Positions 23,135 to 35,835 of a DNA stretch of 64,000 nucleotides are shown here, in pieces. Below the pieces are notes generated by a model. That model saw only the letters and a program-made list of their open reading frames with translations, did no database searches and had not been told where the DNA came from. Where the stretch lies: the NCBI GenBank assembly GCA_023101725.1, contig JALJCO010008708.1:62001-126000 (forward strand), given 5' to 3'. The position numbers and the translations under genes are program-made. Origin of the DNA: Atherinomorus stipes (lineage: Eukaryota > Chordata > Actinopteri > Atheriniformes > Atherinidae). The stretch's first letter is position 1; each line of letters starts with the position of its first letter.

Positions 23135-23137
<3 letters not shown>

Positions 23138-23204
<67 letters not shown>
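23138..23204. repeat. (TA)n microsatellite
   Basis: Alternating TA of about 67 bp directly adjoining the right end of the Tc1-like remnant at 22684-23134. The frames called across it encode only Tyr-Ile repeats. Confidence 0.95.
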
Positions 23205-23210
<6 letters not shown>

Positions 23211-23219
23211 TATATACAC

Positions 23220-23500
23220 ATGTATATATGGGGCGTGTGGGCGCATTTTTGCAACATTGTGGGGACCATGTTCCGGATTTTTACCATCACCGTGGGGACG
23301 TCTTGCCTCGTGGGGACATTTTCCCGGTCCCCCATGTCCAAACCACGTTTTGAGGGTCAAGATTAGGTTTGAGAGATTAGGTTATAATTAGGTTTTGGGT
23401 AGGGTTAGGACAAGGGTTAGGTTTAGGCAATCAGTTATGGGCGTTAGGTTTAGGGTAAGGGGTCAGGGTTAGGGTTAATGGATGTACCCCACGGGTATAT
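23220..23500. repeat. gtggggac / ttagggtt dispersed repeat
   Basis: The first half has three 'gtggggac' phrases ('cattgtggggaccatgttcc', 'cgtggggacgtcttgc', 'cgtggggacattttccc'). The second half has degenerate 'ggttaggtttaggg' and 'agggttagggttaa' phrases and then (GT)n at 23510-23524. I recognise this arrangement as a dispersed fish repeat near GT microsatellites. The TTAGGG-like words are irregular and not a telomere array. Confidence 0.6.
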
Positions 23501-25260
<1,760 letters not shown>

Positions 25261-25368
25261 TTTAGTGAAGCGTCATTGGTGCAAAACCCACATGGGCTTA
25301 TAAAACACTCAAAAACAAACAAGATGGCTAATTGCTTACATACTTCTTCAAATGTACAAAACTCAGAT

Positions 25369-25370
<2 letters not shown>

Positions 25371-25426
<56 letters not shown>

Positions 25427-25462
25427 TATATAGTACTGTATATAGTATATATAGTATATATA
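25371..25462. repeat. (TA)n and TATAG-type microsatellite
   Basis: A perfect (TA)n of about 50 bp, then phrases 'tagtatata' and 'tactgtatatagta'. It forms the left flank of the Tc1-like element starting at 25463, whose target is TA. Confidence 0.9.
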
Positions 25463-26937
25463 AAGCGGAGAAAAAAGTACTGAACACGTCAACATTTTTC
25501 TCAGAAAATATATTTCTAGTAGAGATGTTGACATGAAATTTTCACCAGATGTCGGCAACAACCCAAGTAATGCACACATACAAAGAAATCCTAACAGCTA
25601 TGTCCATAAATGAAGTTATGTGTAATATAGTGAAATGACACAGGGAATAAGTGTTGAATACGCTTACTAAAATTTGTTTAATATTTAGTGCAAAAACCTT
25701 TGTTGGTGGTTCCAGCCTCCAGACGCCTCCTGTATGGAGAAACCAGTGGAAAACGTTGCTCAGGTGTGATTTTGGTCCGTTCTTCCACAAACTGCCTTCA
25801 AATCTTCAAGGTTTCAGGTCTCTTCTGTCAACTCGGATCTTCAGTTCTTTCCAAAGATTTTCAGTTGGATTCAGGTGGGGTGATTGACTGGTCCGTTCTA
25901 GCAGCTTTATCTTCTTTTTCTTAAAGCAGGTGAGTGTTTCTTGGCTGTGTGGTGGGACGGTCGTCTTGCTGAAAGATCCAGGTTCTTTTCATCTTCAGCA
26001 GATTCTGGTCCAGAATGTCTCTCTACTTTCCTACATTCATTCTTCCTTCAATGATATGAAGTCTGCCAGTACCACATGCTGAAAAACAGCCCCCACCATG
26101 ATGTTCCCACCTCCAAACTTCACTGTTGCTATGGTGTTTTTGGTGCCATTTCTCCTCCAAACATGTTGTGTCTTATGACATCTGCAGAGTTCAGTTCTGA
26201 TCTCATCTGACCAGACTATGTTTTCCAGAATGTCATGGGTTTGTCCAGATGTTGTGTTGCAAACTTCAAACCAGCATCAACCTGCTTCTTCTTCAGAAAT
26301 GGAGTCTTGCGTGGTGTGCGTGCATGAAGGCCATGGCGGTTGAGTGCATTCCTTCTTGTTTTCTCTGAAACAACTGTAGCTTCTGGTTCCAGGTCTTTCT
26401 GAAGCTCTCCACGAGTGGTCCTGGGCTGTTGGAGAACCTTTCTGATGATTGTTCTGACTCCTCTGTCTGAAATCTTGTGAGGAGCACCTGGCCGTGGCCG
26501 CTTTATGACCATGCCGTGTTCTTTCCACTTCCGGATGATGGTCCCAATGGTGCTCACTGGAACTTTCAGAAGTTTACAAATGCACCTGGAACCAATGCCT
26601 TCAGTGTGTTTGCAATAATAAGGTTGCGTAGGTCTTTAGACAGCTCTTTGCTTTTACCCATCATGCAATGCTTCTTGTCTGACACCTTGGTGATGAGAAA
26701 GCTTTTTAAAGGCATCAATCAGGACTAAAGCAGCTGATATTACTCAATACTTATTCCCTGGTGTCAACTCACTATGTTACACATAACTTCATTTTTGGAC
26801 ATAAATGTTAGGATTTCTTTGTATGTGTGCATTACTTGGGTTGTTGTTGACATCTGGTGAAAATGTCTTGTCAATAACTCTAACGGAAATATATTTTCTT
26901 AGAAAAATGTTGACGTGTTCAATGCCCCCCCTTGCTG
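25463..26937 (-). mobile_element. Tc1-like element, near full length, long TIRs
   Basis: Terminal inverted repeats are about 215 bp: the left 'tgaacacgtcaacattttt', 'caacaacccaagtaatgcac' and 'aaagaaatcctaaca' recur inverted at the right (26735-26930). The element is about 1475 bp, flanked by TA (25461-25462 and 26938-26939). Its transposase gene runs on the minus strand between the TIRs. TIRs this long and still similar are more typical of the IR/DR-type Tc1 lineages. The left terminal bases are damaged by the neighbouring microsatellite. Confidence 0.85.
25745..26661 (-). pseudogene. Tc1-like transposase, broken
   Basis: The start 'ATG GGT AAA AGC' at 26661 gives MGKSKELSKDLR. A frameshift near 26605 follows, then an open stretch (26216-26557) with the paired helix-turn-helix: 'STIGTIIRKWKEHG', 'RPRPGAPHKISDRG' (the GRPR-like linker) and 'RTTRGELQKDL'. 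Downstream, in shifting frames, are 'WIFQQDD' (second catalytic Asp region) and 'NPTENLWKELK' (third catalytic region). The first catalytic Asp region, near 26210, survives as a WSDE-like reading in another frame ('tggtctgatgagatcaga' on the minus strand). Several frameshifts and stops make it inactive. A normal Tc1 transposase is about 340 residues, which fits the span. Confidence 0.85.
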
Positions 26938-27339
26938 TATATGTATGTATGCATGCATGTATGCATATATGTATGTATGTATGTAAATAATAGACTTGTT
27001 TTTAAGCATCCAAAATGAAACTTGGAGGATGGTGGTGATTTATAAATAAACCTGAAGGTGGATGTTTATCTGACAATCTAAAACACAGAAAGAGACGTCC
27101 TGAGCTTGAAGAATTCTTTAATCGATCTTTCCGGGTTTCACTGCAAGACTGCATTAAGGTTGATGCCCCATGAAGAGAAATGTGAGCGGAGAAGCAAAGC
27201 TAATAAGACTTAAAGCACCATGCACCAAGTCATCACTTCAGAAATAAAACAGCTCCATGGTCACAGTGAATCTGCTCACTCAGGCAGGCGATCACCTCTG
27301 GAATAACAAACCAGGTGAAGTTATGGACGGAGCTGTCCC
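26938..27339. other. No gene seen; short TATG/CATG repeat
   Basis: An imperfect 'tatgtatgcatgcatg' repeat at 26938-26986, then 350 bp of sequence without recognisable features. Confidence 0.5.
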
Positions 27340-27720
27340 CTTTACAACTTTACACTTTATTAGCTCCACCTTCTAATACTGGGTTGGACCCCTTTATTGT
27401 TGGTGGTATGGATTCAACAACCTTGATCCAAGGCAGGATGGATCCATGCTTTCATGATGTTTCCAGCAGAGTCTGAGCCTAGCATCTGAATGTGGAGCTG
27501 AAATGGAGACTCATCAGACCAGCAACGTTTCTCCATCTTTATTGTCCAGTTCTGGTGAGTCTGTGTGAATTGTAGCCTCGGTTTCCTGTTCTTAGCTGAC
27601 AGGAGTGGCACCCGGTCTGGTCTTCTGCTGCTGTAGCCCATCAGCTTCCAGGTTGGAGCTGTTGTGAAGTCAGAGATGCTATTCTGCATATCTTAGTTGG
27701 AACCAGTGCTTATCTGAACT
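27340..27720 (-). pseudogene. Tc1 family K transposase fragment
   Basis: On the minus strand the order is 'agcactggttccaac', 'cagcagcagaagaccagacc', 'cactcctgtcagctaagaac', 'ggacaataaagatggagaaa', 'tctgatgagtctcc' (WSDES, first catalytic Asp), 'catggatccatcctgccttg', then a jump to the 3' end 'gggtccaacccagtatta' and 'aaagtg'. The frame at 27414-27689 reads 'GYSSRRPDRVPLLSAKNRK' and 'NWTIKMEKRCWSDESPFQLH'. The middle and 3' half of the gene, with the other two catalytic residues, are deleted. Confidence 0.8.
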
Positions 27721-28124
27721 GGTTGACCTCTTAAAGCGGCCGATGAGTGCTCACACAGGAGTTATGACGATAAATTTGTGCAGAAGTGCTTTCATATTAC
27801 ACTTAGTATTGGATTTAAGCATTAAGTCTGTCATTTACAGTTAAAAACAATTTACCTTTTTCTTTCTAGAAATGTCTTGAACTGCAGTATAATCTGGGGC
27901 CCAAAAAGGTCTCTAAAAGTTTGTCTCAGTAGTTTTAGGTTATAAGACTAAATTCATTTAAAGAAGCTTGAAAGCAACTTCAGTCAGCAGAATAATACCA
28001 TACTGTACCAGAGTTGGAGCTATTTTGACATATGAAAGCCAGTTTGTCTGGGCCCACCTTTTACGGCATGCCGTTGGTTTGATTTGAATGCAGAAATACC
28101 CAGAAATCCAATTTTGAGTTTAGG
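27721..28124. other. No gene seen
   Basis: Unique AT-rich sequence between two Tc1-like copies; nothing recognisable. Confidence 0.5.
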
Positions 28125-28126
28125 TA

Positions 28127-29310
28127 CAGTATGTTGCCAAAAGTATTCGCTCACCTGCCTTTACTCACATATGACTTTCAGGAACATCCTATTCCTGATC
28201 CAGAGGGTTCAGTCTGACGTTGGTCCACCTTTGCAGCTAGAACAGCTTCATCTTCTGGGAAGGCTGTCCACAAGGTTTAGGAGTGTTTCTGGGAATCTTT
28301 GACCATCTTCCAGAAGCACATTTGTGAGGTCACACTGATGTTGGACCAGAAGGCCTGGCTCTCAGTCTCCGCTCTGATTCATCCCAAAGGTGTTCTATGG
28401 GGTTGAGGTCAGGACTCTGTGCAGGCCAGTCCAGTTCCTCCACACCAGACTCTGCATCCAGGTCTTCATGGACCTGCTCATGTTGGAAGAAGAAGGGGCC
28501 AGCTCCAAACTGGTCCCACAAAGTTGGGAGCATGGAATTGTCCAGAATGTCTTGGTATGCTGAAGCATTCAGAGTTCCTTTCACTGGAACTAAGGGGCCA
28601 AGCCCAGCTCCTGAAAAATAACCCCACACCATAATCCCCCTCCACCAAACTTTACACTTGGCACAATGCAGTCAAACAAGTACCGTTGCCCTGGCAACCG
28701 CCAAACCCAGACTCCTCCATGAGATTGGCAGATGGAGAAGCGTGATGGAGAACGCCTCCACTGCTCTAGAGTCCAGTGGCGGCTGCTTTCCACCACTGCA
28801 TCCCACACGTGGTGATGTATGGATAGATGCAGCTGATCGCCATGGAAACCCATTCCATGAAGCTCTCTGTCACTGTTCTTTAGCTGATCTGAAGGCTACA
28901 TGAAGTTTGGAGGTCTGTAGTGATTGACTCTGCAGAAAGTTGTCGACCACTTCGCACTTTGTGCTTCAGCATCCGCTGACCCGCTCCGTCAGTTTATGAG
29001 ACCGACCACTTCGTGGCTGAGTTGCTGTCGTTCCCAAACACTTCCATTTTCTTATAATCCAGCTGACAGTTGACTGTGGAATATTTAGGAGTGAGGAAAT
29101 TTAACCACTGGATTTGTTGCACAGGTGGCATCCTATCACAGTTCCACGCTGGAATTCATTGAGCTCCTGAGAGCGACACATTATTTCACACGCGTTTGTA
29201 AAAAAACAGTCTGCATGCCGAGCTGCTTCATTTATCCACCTGTGGAAGTGATTGGAACACCTGATTCCCATTATTTGGATGGGTGAGCAAATACTTTTGG
29301 CAATATAGTG
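28127..29310 (-). mobile_element. Tc1-like element, full length with TA duplication
   Basis: Ends 'cagtatgttgccaaaagtat' and 'acttttggcaatatagtg' are inverted, and TA flanks both (28125-28126; 29311-29312). The continued inverted match 'tcgctcacctgcc' / 'gggtgagcaaa' extends the TIR to about 30 bp. The length of 1184 bp is normal for a short-TIR Tc1-like transposon. I recognise the 'ttgccaaaagtattcgctca' terminus as one of the commonest fish Tc1-like families. The transposase is on the minus strand. Confidence 0.9.
28200..29181 (-). pseudogene. Tc1-like transposase, broken
   Basis: It starts at 29181 with MCRSQELNEFQRGTVIG, then 'CNKSSG', a stop, and 'PQSTVSWIIRKWKCLGTT' (DNA-binding helices). 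Further on: 'HWTLEQWRRSPSRFSI' (28770-28850), 'PSVKFGGGG', a frameshift near 28625, '[19 protein letters not shown]', '[14 protein letters not shown]', '[16 protein letters not shown]' and '[18 protein letters not shown]'. The third catalytic motif is intact, but the second (normally Q-H/D-D-N-P-H) reads 'QHEQVHE', so its Asp is lost. The first reads 'RRSPSRFS' instead of W-S-D-E-S. The gene is therefore dead through substitutions as well as frameshifts. Confidence 0.88.
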
Positions 29311-29312
29311 TA

Positions 29313-30290
29313 TCTCATCATATGTCCACTAGCATAAGAAAAGTGTCACACATATATGTAAACAACATGAAAAACATGATTTTCATCAGCGACTTGCAAA
29401 AAAAGAACTTATCTGATCTCCTGAATGATTTATTCACATTTACAGGACTTGATAAAAGTGAGTATGGGTGGGTAGAAATACGTTTCTTCTTCAGAACAAA
29501 AGATTCACTTCTCTGTTAGGGCAGGATATCCTGGGAATACAAAGCAATATGGCTGAAGGTGACTCTAAATCCAAGCTTATCAAGGGATTGGTGAACAAGA
29601 GGCCTGGCAAGCTCTGCTCTCTCTGCTGTTGACAACTGGTGATGGTGACCAGGTGGGATATGTTATCCTAACAGTCTGGAACTCTTGTGAATTATTTGCT
29701 GATAGATATAAACAGCTGTTATTCTTGGTAATGGAAAGCAATTAGAAACATCTGCATACTTGGCTGTGAGCGATGCCTCCGAATGGCGACTGTGGCTCCC
29801 AGGTGCCGCTGGGAAATAATTACATCATCAGGACTAGGGCTGCAGGTGATCTGTGAAGAACAAGGAGGAGAGCTCAAAGCCAGTCACACAGAATATTCTA
29901 ACACACATTTTAACAAGCAGGAACAAATGTCATCCTTTCAATGATTAAAAACAAAAACTAAACTATGACAATATAACCCTCAAGTTTAATGAGAAATATA
30001 AATGGTTTATTCTAAGGATTAAAAACAAGTTATTCTACATAGTAAAGTGATTGGATGCCAATAGAAACTGATTTTAATGAGTCATTACATTTTTTTCTGA
30101 TTTTGTGACATACTGCACCTTTAAACTTGCTTTCAGCCAAATGTGTGGGTCCACATTACAGTTTCCATATTTCTGCCTCCATTTTTTTTTTTTTACTACG
30201 GTGTCTCTGAGTGGACAAACTACAACCCGCAGTGCAAACATCGCTGACCTTAGGCAACTGGATCCTCTCATTTGATATGTTTTGATTACA
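29313..30290. other. No gene seen; CNE-like stretch at 29520-29860
   Basis: 29520-29860 is unique, evenly composed and contains 'gaaagcaattagaaacatct' and 'gggaaataattacatcatca', the texture of conserved non-coding DNA, without proof. The rest is AT-rich with a T14 run (30183-30194). Confidence 0.4.
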
Positions 30291-30992
30291 CCTTAAAGAG
30301 CCACTCAGATGAAAATTATTTTTTTCATGTTATTTATATGTTCCTGTGACATATTTCTCATGGTAAAGGACATAAATTGAGAAAACTTAACTCAAAATTG
30401 CATTTCTGAGTATTTCTGCATTCAAATCATCATGAACCAATGGCAGGCGCTAAAAGGCAGATTCAGACAAACTGGGTTTCTGATGTCACAAACCCAGTGG
30501 CCAATCACAAAGCTTCTCCCCTGCTTAGCCCCACGCCACCCATTCAGAACAATGCTTATGGTTTCCTAGCAACAGCAATATAACAAATCACACATAGGGA
30601 CTTTTCTCAATACCAAGTAGGCTACACTAAGAACCTACTTGTGTACTTGCTAGTTTGGACTTGTACAGACTTCCAAGGACTGAAGTACGTAAGTACGCTC
30701 GTTGCGCATTTAGAACAGAAACACACTTAATTATGTCAATGATGTTGATAAGTTAAGTCATGACAGTTATCTGGTATCAAAATATGTTGCAAAAGTCCTG
30801 TTGAGACATGGCAGTTAAGTACAGTTGATCAGAGCGCCAACTGTCCTACTGTTAGCTACCGTTAGCTACTGTTAGCTACTGTTAGCTACCGTTAGCGGTT
30901 CAGCTCCTGTTTCTGAAGCTGCTAAAATCACTTTTAATAACGGGTGAAACTTCATTAAACCACAAAGAAGAAGAAGAAGATGAACCACGAAG
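30291..30992. other. Possible short element end; short tandem repeat
   Basis: 'taaagagccactcagatgaa' at 30294 looks like the terminus of a dispersed short element, but no partner end is found. A 10 bp unit 'gttagctact/c' is repeated about 4.5 times at 30849-30894. Confidence 0.4.
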
Positions 30993-31515
30993 CCTGATGC
31001 AGCGTCGGTATCGACCGATATTGGCTTTAAAACTGAATATCGATATTGACCCGCCGATACCGGCCCATGTTTTTTTTTGTGTGTGTGTGTGTATTTCTTT
31101 AGGGACAGAGCATATAAGAAACAAAGAAAAACTTCTAAATACGCCAGATGTAGCCAAAAGGCTAGTTCCCATCTGTTGTCCCATAGCCAGATGTTAAAAG
31201 GCCCCTGAAATGAGGAAATACAGAAATATTAAATAAATAAAACAGTTATCAACATAATAAGCTGATATATAGCAGATGTTGTTTCGTGGGAAACCTGGGG
31301 AATGCTGTTTGTTTTTTTTAATCCATGGGGCATGGGAACAACATTAGGCCACGCCCACCGTGCAACATTATGACATCGCCAGCAACTATGGATCTGCAGC
31401 AGATGCAGGAGACGTATTTTCCAGTTTTGCACAAGGAATGAATATTAAATGATTTTCAGCTTTTATATCAGTATTGGCCATGAGAAGCAGAAAAATATCA
31501 GTATAAATTTTTAAT
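30993..31515 (+). mobile_element. TAGTGATGCAC-type hAT-like element, copy 2
   Basis: It follows copy 3 (42861-43460) block by block: 'cgatattggctttaaaactg', 'ttagggacagagcatataag', 'gccaaaaggctagttccc', 'taggccacgcccac', 'gatctgcagcagatgcagg', 'ttgcacaaggaatgaatatt' and 'ggccatgagaagcagaaaa'. Both extreme ends are decayed. It carries no transposase. Confidence 0.7.
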
Positions 31516-32454
31516 ACCCTGCAACACAAATGATAATCGTAAACATTTCTTTGACAATTATTGTACCAAGAATATCTATAAGTGGAACATCTGGTAAGCA
31601 TTTTAACAGGCAGAAGTCATGAGGATAGAACAGGAGTATATTAGATGGGGTAAATGTACTAATATTCCTGATTATTACAGCTCTTTGCAAAATAAAGATG
31701 ATAAATGTCTTTACTATTTTTTAAAAGTAATAATATATCCAGTCAACTACATCATGTGTTGCGATGAACTATGTGATAAACCTGATCCGCATCTTAAACC
31801 CACTTTGTTTCAGTAACAGATACATGACATTTTCATTGTTTCCATCATGAAGGCATGTGGACGAGTGACATACAGCACACTTTGTGAAACTCAGACTGTT
31901 TTGGACAGACGAACGAGTACACGAACACCAAACACATCCACCCACAGATGAAGACAGACGACATTTGTTCTGGTGATGATTTATTCCGTTTACATAAAAT
32001 ATCTGCTGTCTGTCAGAGGTTTTGTTTAGACAGAGTTGGTTTTTTAAGTGAAAATTCTTCAGTTTTCACAGGACAACGATAAAACGTGAACCAGAACCTG
32101 CAAACAGACGTTTAAACGGCATATTTGTATTTGTTATGAAGCAATCTTTGTGGTGTATATTCTACTGTTATTATTCTCACATTGTCACAGTTTGTTATCA
32201 GTTAAAGTGATCCATGCCGTGTTTGATACACACAGCATTTTATTTGTTAGCAAATCAAGCTGTAATGCTACATGTTAGCCTTGTTGGGCAAGTGTCCTGC
32301 AGGTTTTAGATGCTTTCCTGTTCTAACACACCTAATTCAACTGAAATTGTTCTCCAGCATCTTGTCGAGTTCTGCATAAGCCTCTTGATGACCCATGGGG
32401 CGGCTAGCTCAGGTGTCAGAGCAACCAGAAGGGTGATAACATTGTGCATCACTT
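31516..32454. other. No gene seen
   Basis: AT-rich, unique-looking sequence with frames no longer than 71 residues, none recognisable. Confidence 0.5.
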
Positions 32455-32625
32455 CCTACTATTGCTTATGAGGCTCTCCAGAACAGTCTGATAAAATAGC
32501 AACATGACCTTTTTCTTAACACCATGAGTAGTCTGCAGAGACAGCGTAGCCATGGTTGCAGTCTGCTGAGGAGTTTGTCAACATGAGGGCTCCAGATTAA
32601 AGCATCACCCCCCCCCCCCCCCCCC
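32455..32625 (-). pseudogene. LINE ORF2 remnant next to C18 tract
   Basis: On the minus strand a frame gives 'DKLLSRLQPWLRCLCRLLMV', and a shifted frame gives 'LLFYQTVLESLIS', the sequence order found C-terminal to the reverse-transcriptase core in fish non-LTR retrotransposons ('...L-F-Y-x-x-V-L-E-S-I/L'). It abuts a C18A10 tract (32608-32635). No catalytic motif is present, and it is only about 50 codons long. Confidence 0.5.
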
Positions 32626-34158
32626 AAAAAAAAAACAAGATTTGTGGGAATCAACCTTTTCAGTGGTGTGATTCTGGATAACCACAGGTAACCCAAACAC
32701 AAGAGGGTCCAAGATGGGTTGGATATTGATTGAAAACAAAGACAGAAAAAGAGAACGCGCAATCTCATCTGCTGCGGCTTCCGTAGTTTCGTGGACATGC
32801 ATGCAGGAGATGCGATGTACTGTTTAGGCTCTAAAAATATACTTAATGACGTTTCGAGTAAATTCTGGACGCTACCCACTCAGGACACTTGCATTACATT
32901 AGACGAGCAGTATGGAGGAATATTGACAAGTTTTGTGGACTTTTATGGACCTTTTTGGCTCGGCCCCCGGCGAACTCCATTATATAAAAGTTGGGGGGAA
33001 ACGAGAAGCCTTCCTGATCGCCGGCTGCATTTGAGATATTAAAAAAGTGCTCCAGAGTCTTTCTCACCATGAGGGGAAGTGGAAAATAAAGTTACATCAT
33101 TCTGTGGGTGTACTGTTCCTTTAAGGAGATGAGAAGCAACTCGTTGCAGCAGTTGGGGTTAAATAACTTGTAACAGCTGAAAGATAATCACCTATGCAGC
33201 AATTATCCAATAGGAGGCTCTGACCTTTAAGTTAAATTCAGGTGGCAACTTTTTGTTTGGTGTATTTTTTCATATTTAAACACATGTGCTGCTCCTATTT
33301 TCTATTTTCCAGGCGATACATGAAGTGTTGAGGGCTGCTCTGGACTTTTATCCAGGACTCCACCCCAGCGGAGTACTGAGGGCAGATTTTAGAAGCCCCC
33401 TATTTCACAGAGCAAAAATATATTTCTCTTTCTGTGTTAATGTCAAATCACTAAACTTATCAAATCCTTTAGTGAAAACGGTTTGATGCGGTCAGTCACG
33501 CCACGTGTCCTCCTCTAATTGTGTTGTGTACAGAGCTGCTGACCTTCTGCACCAACCCTCGTTTCTCTCCAAACATTACCAAGACTGCGAGAGCCCCGAC
33601 TGTGCGATGCCTCTGAATTTACCCCTGCTAAAGCATGACTGTGACTCTCCACATACATCAATGTACAGGCCCCCACTGAGCGTGCTCATCAGCTGTAAAT
33701 ACCAGCAGTCTGCGCTGCCGTGGTAAAACGAGCAGTCAGGGAGATCTGACCATGTTGTGAGGTGGCAGGTTTGGCCTGATTGTTAAAGAGTGTGTCCCGT
33801 TAGCAGAAGGTCACGGGCCTGATTGGCTCGGCTGGAAATGTGTCCTGACTAGGTGTCCTTGAGCAACACTCTGACCCCTGATGTGCACCTAGCACGTCTG
33901 TGTGCACATTTTGCTCATCTGGTTATTTTCCAACATCCTGTTTTGGCAAATAAAGTCAATACGTGTTAGTTTAATCGTGAAATGCAAACACTGCCTGTTC
34001 AATAAGATTCTGTGGCTCGTCTCATATTAGTGTTTTCAGTCAGATCACCAACAGAGAGGATCATATCTAAGAGAAAGCCTGAAGCTAAATTCAGAGATGC
34101 TTATTAAAATCGAGCTTCTTGGAGTTTGCATATTACTCACCTTCAATTTAAGGAAGTG
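32626..34158. other. Mostly unique; weak SINE-like segment at 33798-33910
   Basis: At 33798-33910 the order 'gttagcagaaggtcacggg', 'ctgactaggtgtccttgagc' and 'aacactctgacccc' resembles a tRNA-derived fish SINE body, heavily diverged; the A and B promoter boxes are not convincing. 32640-33060 has some retroelement flavour (tail of the LINE remnant). The frame at 33505-33726 is not recognised. Confidence 0.35.
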
Positions 34159-34159
34159 C

Positions 34160-34540
34160 ACACACTCATCAGCCACTTCACCAGCTGTTCCACTCATTCT
34201 CACAAATATCTAATCAGCCAATCACACTGTAGCACTTATTTATGTTAACGGTACCAGATAAGCTGGTCTGAGTGTTTCCTGGGATTTTCACTCACAACCA
34301 TCTCTAGTTTCCAGAGATGGTGTGAAGAAGAGAAAATATCCAGTAGCAGCAGTTGTCTGGACCAGAATGTCTGGTTGATGTCAGAGGTCAGAGGAGAATG
34401 GACAGACTGGTTGGAGATGATGGAAAGACAACAGGAAGTCAGATCAGCACTGGTTCCAACCGAGATCTACAGAATAACCGGGTCCCCCTCCTGTCATCTA
34501 AGAACGAGAAACCCAGGTGCAAACTCCGCTGGAGGAAACT
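34160..34540 (+). pseudogene. Tc1 family K copy, 5' portion
   Basis: 'atctaatcagccaatcacac', 'ctgggattttcactcacaac', 'agagaaaatatccagtag', 'gatgtcagaggtcagaggag', 'tggttccaaccgagat', 'cccctcctgtcatctaagaa' follow the family K gene in order up to the codons for the LLS(A/S)KN segment. The sequence breaks off at about 34535 and its continuation appears at 35840 (same orientation, no overlap). The two look like one copy split by the elements at 34559-35187 and 35207-35835. Confidence 0.75.
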
Positions 34541-34558
34541 GAAGCCCCAGAAGTAAAC

Positions 34559-35187
34559 TTAAAGGGATATTGTGTAAGTTCTCCCGTGTTTTATTCACAA
34601 AAACTGATTATTTGGTTCAAAAGTGTTTTTTCATTAATCAGTAATCACTCCCATCAACAAACTGAAGTGCTCCTCTAAGTTCTAAATTTGCCGTTCGTAT
34701 CATTCATTTACACATCGAGCGGGGCGGCTCGGTGGGGGCTGCCATGTCGTATCGCCATGTTTTTGCGTTCGGGAGAAGCGTGACAGCAGGAAAACACAGA
34801 AACTCACCGGACACACCGGAGTTTTCAGCTCAGTTCGAGGTAATGCCTTTGAAAAGTCACCGCGCTGCAGAGGGGAGAAACCAGCGTCTCGCTGATGCTG
34901 CGTTCACGTGCAGTCGGGCAGACGGCCGTTGGTAACAAACCAGATGTCATTTTAATCAATGAAGCCGAGCGAAAGACGGTAAAACATGGGTCAGGGAAAA
35001 CAATACGACATCGCCATGACAACAAATCAGATGTGGACTGATGTCACTGTAACTGACGGACCACGTCTTCACATAGAGGCCGGTGATAACTTTACATGCA
35101 GCGGATGTCGTCGGTCTGCCCGGTTTCACGCGAATGCAGCATGAAAAGTACGAGGAAACTGCTCCTGATTACACAATGTCCCTTTAA
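34559..35187. mobile_element. TTAAAGGGA-ended TIR element
   Basis: The left 'ttaaagggatattgtgtaag' is inverted at the right as 'gattacacaatgtcccttta'. The 629 bp interior has no transposase; one 67-residue frame at 34732-34935 is not recognisable. It lies inside the gap of the split family K copy. Confidence 0.7.
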
Positions 35188-35206
35188 TAATTGTTGTTCT
35201 CTCTTC

Positions 35207-35835
35207 ATCCTCTGGGGGCTGGCTCCAAAACTCCCCATAGGCCCCAAAAACATGGGGGAGTTCTGCATAGAAATGTTCACAGCAGAAATGTACATGCTTG
35301 TATCAGAAATAAACATGTTTACAGCAGAAATATACATGTTTACAGCAGAAATAAAAATGTTTACAGCAGATATTAACACATTTACAGCTGCAATTAACAT
35401 GTTTACAGTAGATATAAACATGTTTAGAGCAGAAATAAACACATTTACAGCTGCAATAAACACGTTTATAGCAAAAAAACATTTTTACAGCAGATATAAA
35501 CATATTTGCGTGGTTAAAAGCATCATTTTTACCTTCATGTCAACTGTGAGGGGGTGGATTTTTTATTTTTTATAACATTTTTTTTTAAAGAAAAAAGAAA
35601 GTGATTTTATTATAACTCATCAGTTTAGATGTTATTTATTATCTTGAAATTACACATAATTGGGGGCGTGTCCTTTTGATAGGCAGCAGACCGGGTGCCG
35701 GTTTTAGCCATGGAGGCTAATAGTTAGCTTCCCGCTTGGTCCCAGGAAGGCCTCAGTCTGCAGCAAAGTTGCACAACAGCTGGTTGGTGAGAAACTTTCA
35801 GCTCCTCTACGTCCATTTTTTTCCCACAGTCTTTA
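35207..35835 (+). mobile_element. Dispersed element C carrying a 21 bp minisatellite, copy 1
   Basis: The left part 'cataggccccaaaaacatgg' leads into the 21 bp array (35277-35515), then 'ttcatgtcaactgtgagggg', 'atcttgaaattacacataat', 'gggcgtgtccttttgatagg', 'agcagaccgggtgccggttt', 'ggaggctaatagttagct' and 'agttgcacaac'. The same order occurs at 50440-51660. Termini are not clear. No coding sequence is present. In other fish genomes I recall this element type with a single 'cagcagaaataaacatgttt' unit, which would make the arrays secondary. Confidence 0.65.
35277..35515 (+). repeat. 21 bp minisatellite (tttacagcagaaataaacatg), copy 1
   Basis: About 11 tandem units of 21 bp with substitutions ('cagctgcaattaacatg', 'cagcagatataaacatg', 'atagcaaaaaaac'). 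It lies within dispersed element C. The long overlapping frames here are readings of the repeat. Confidence 0.9.

Noticed and set aside
33798..33910. tRNA gene or active tRNA-derived SINE
   Set aside because: SINE-like phrases are present, but no cloverleaf or intact promoter boxes can be drawn; kept only as a weak note in the regional description.
35092..35575. Long frames on both strands over the 21 bp repeat
   Set aside because: 21 is divisible by three, so a stop-free unit keeps the frame open through the array; the same explains the frames at 50499-51191.
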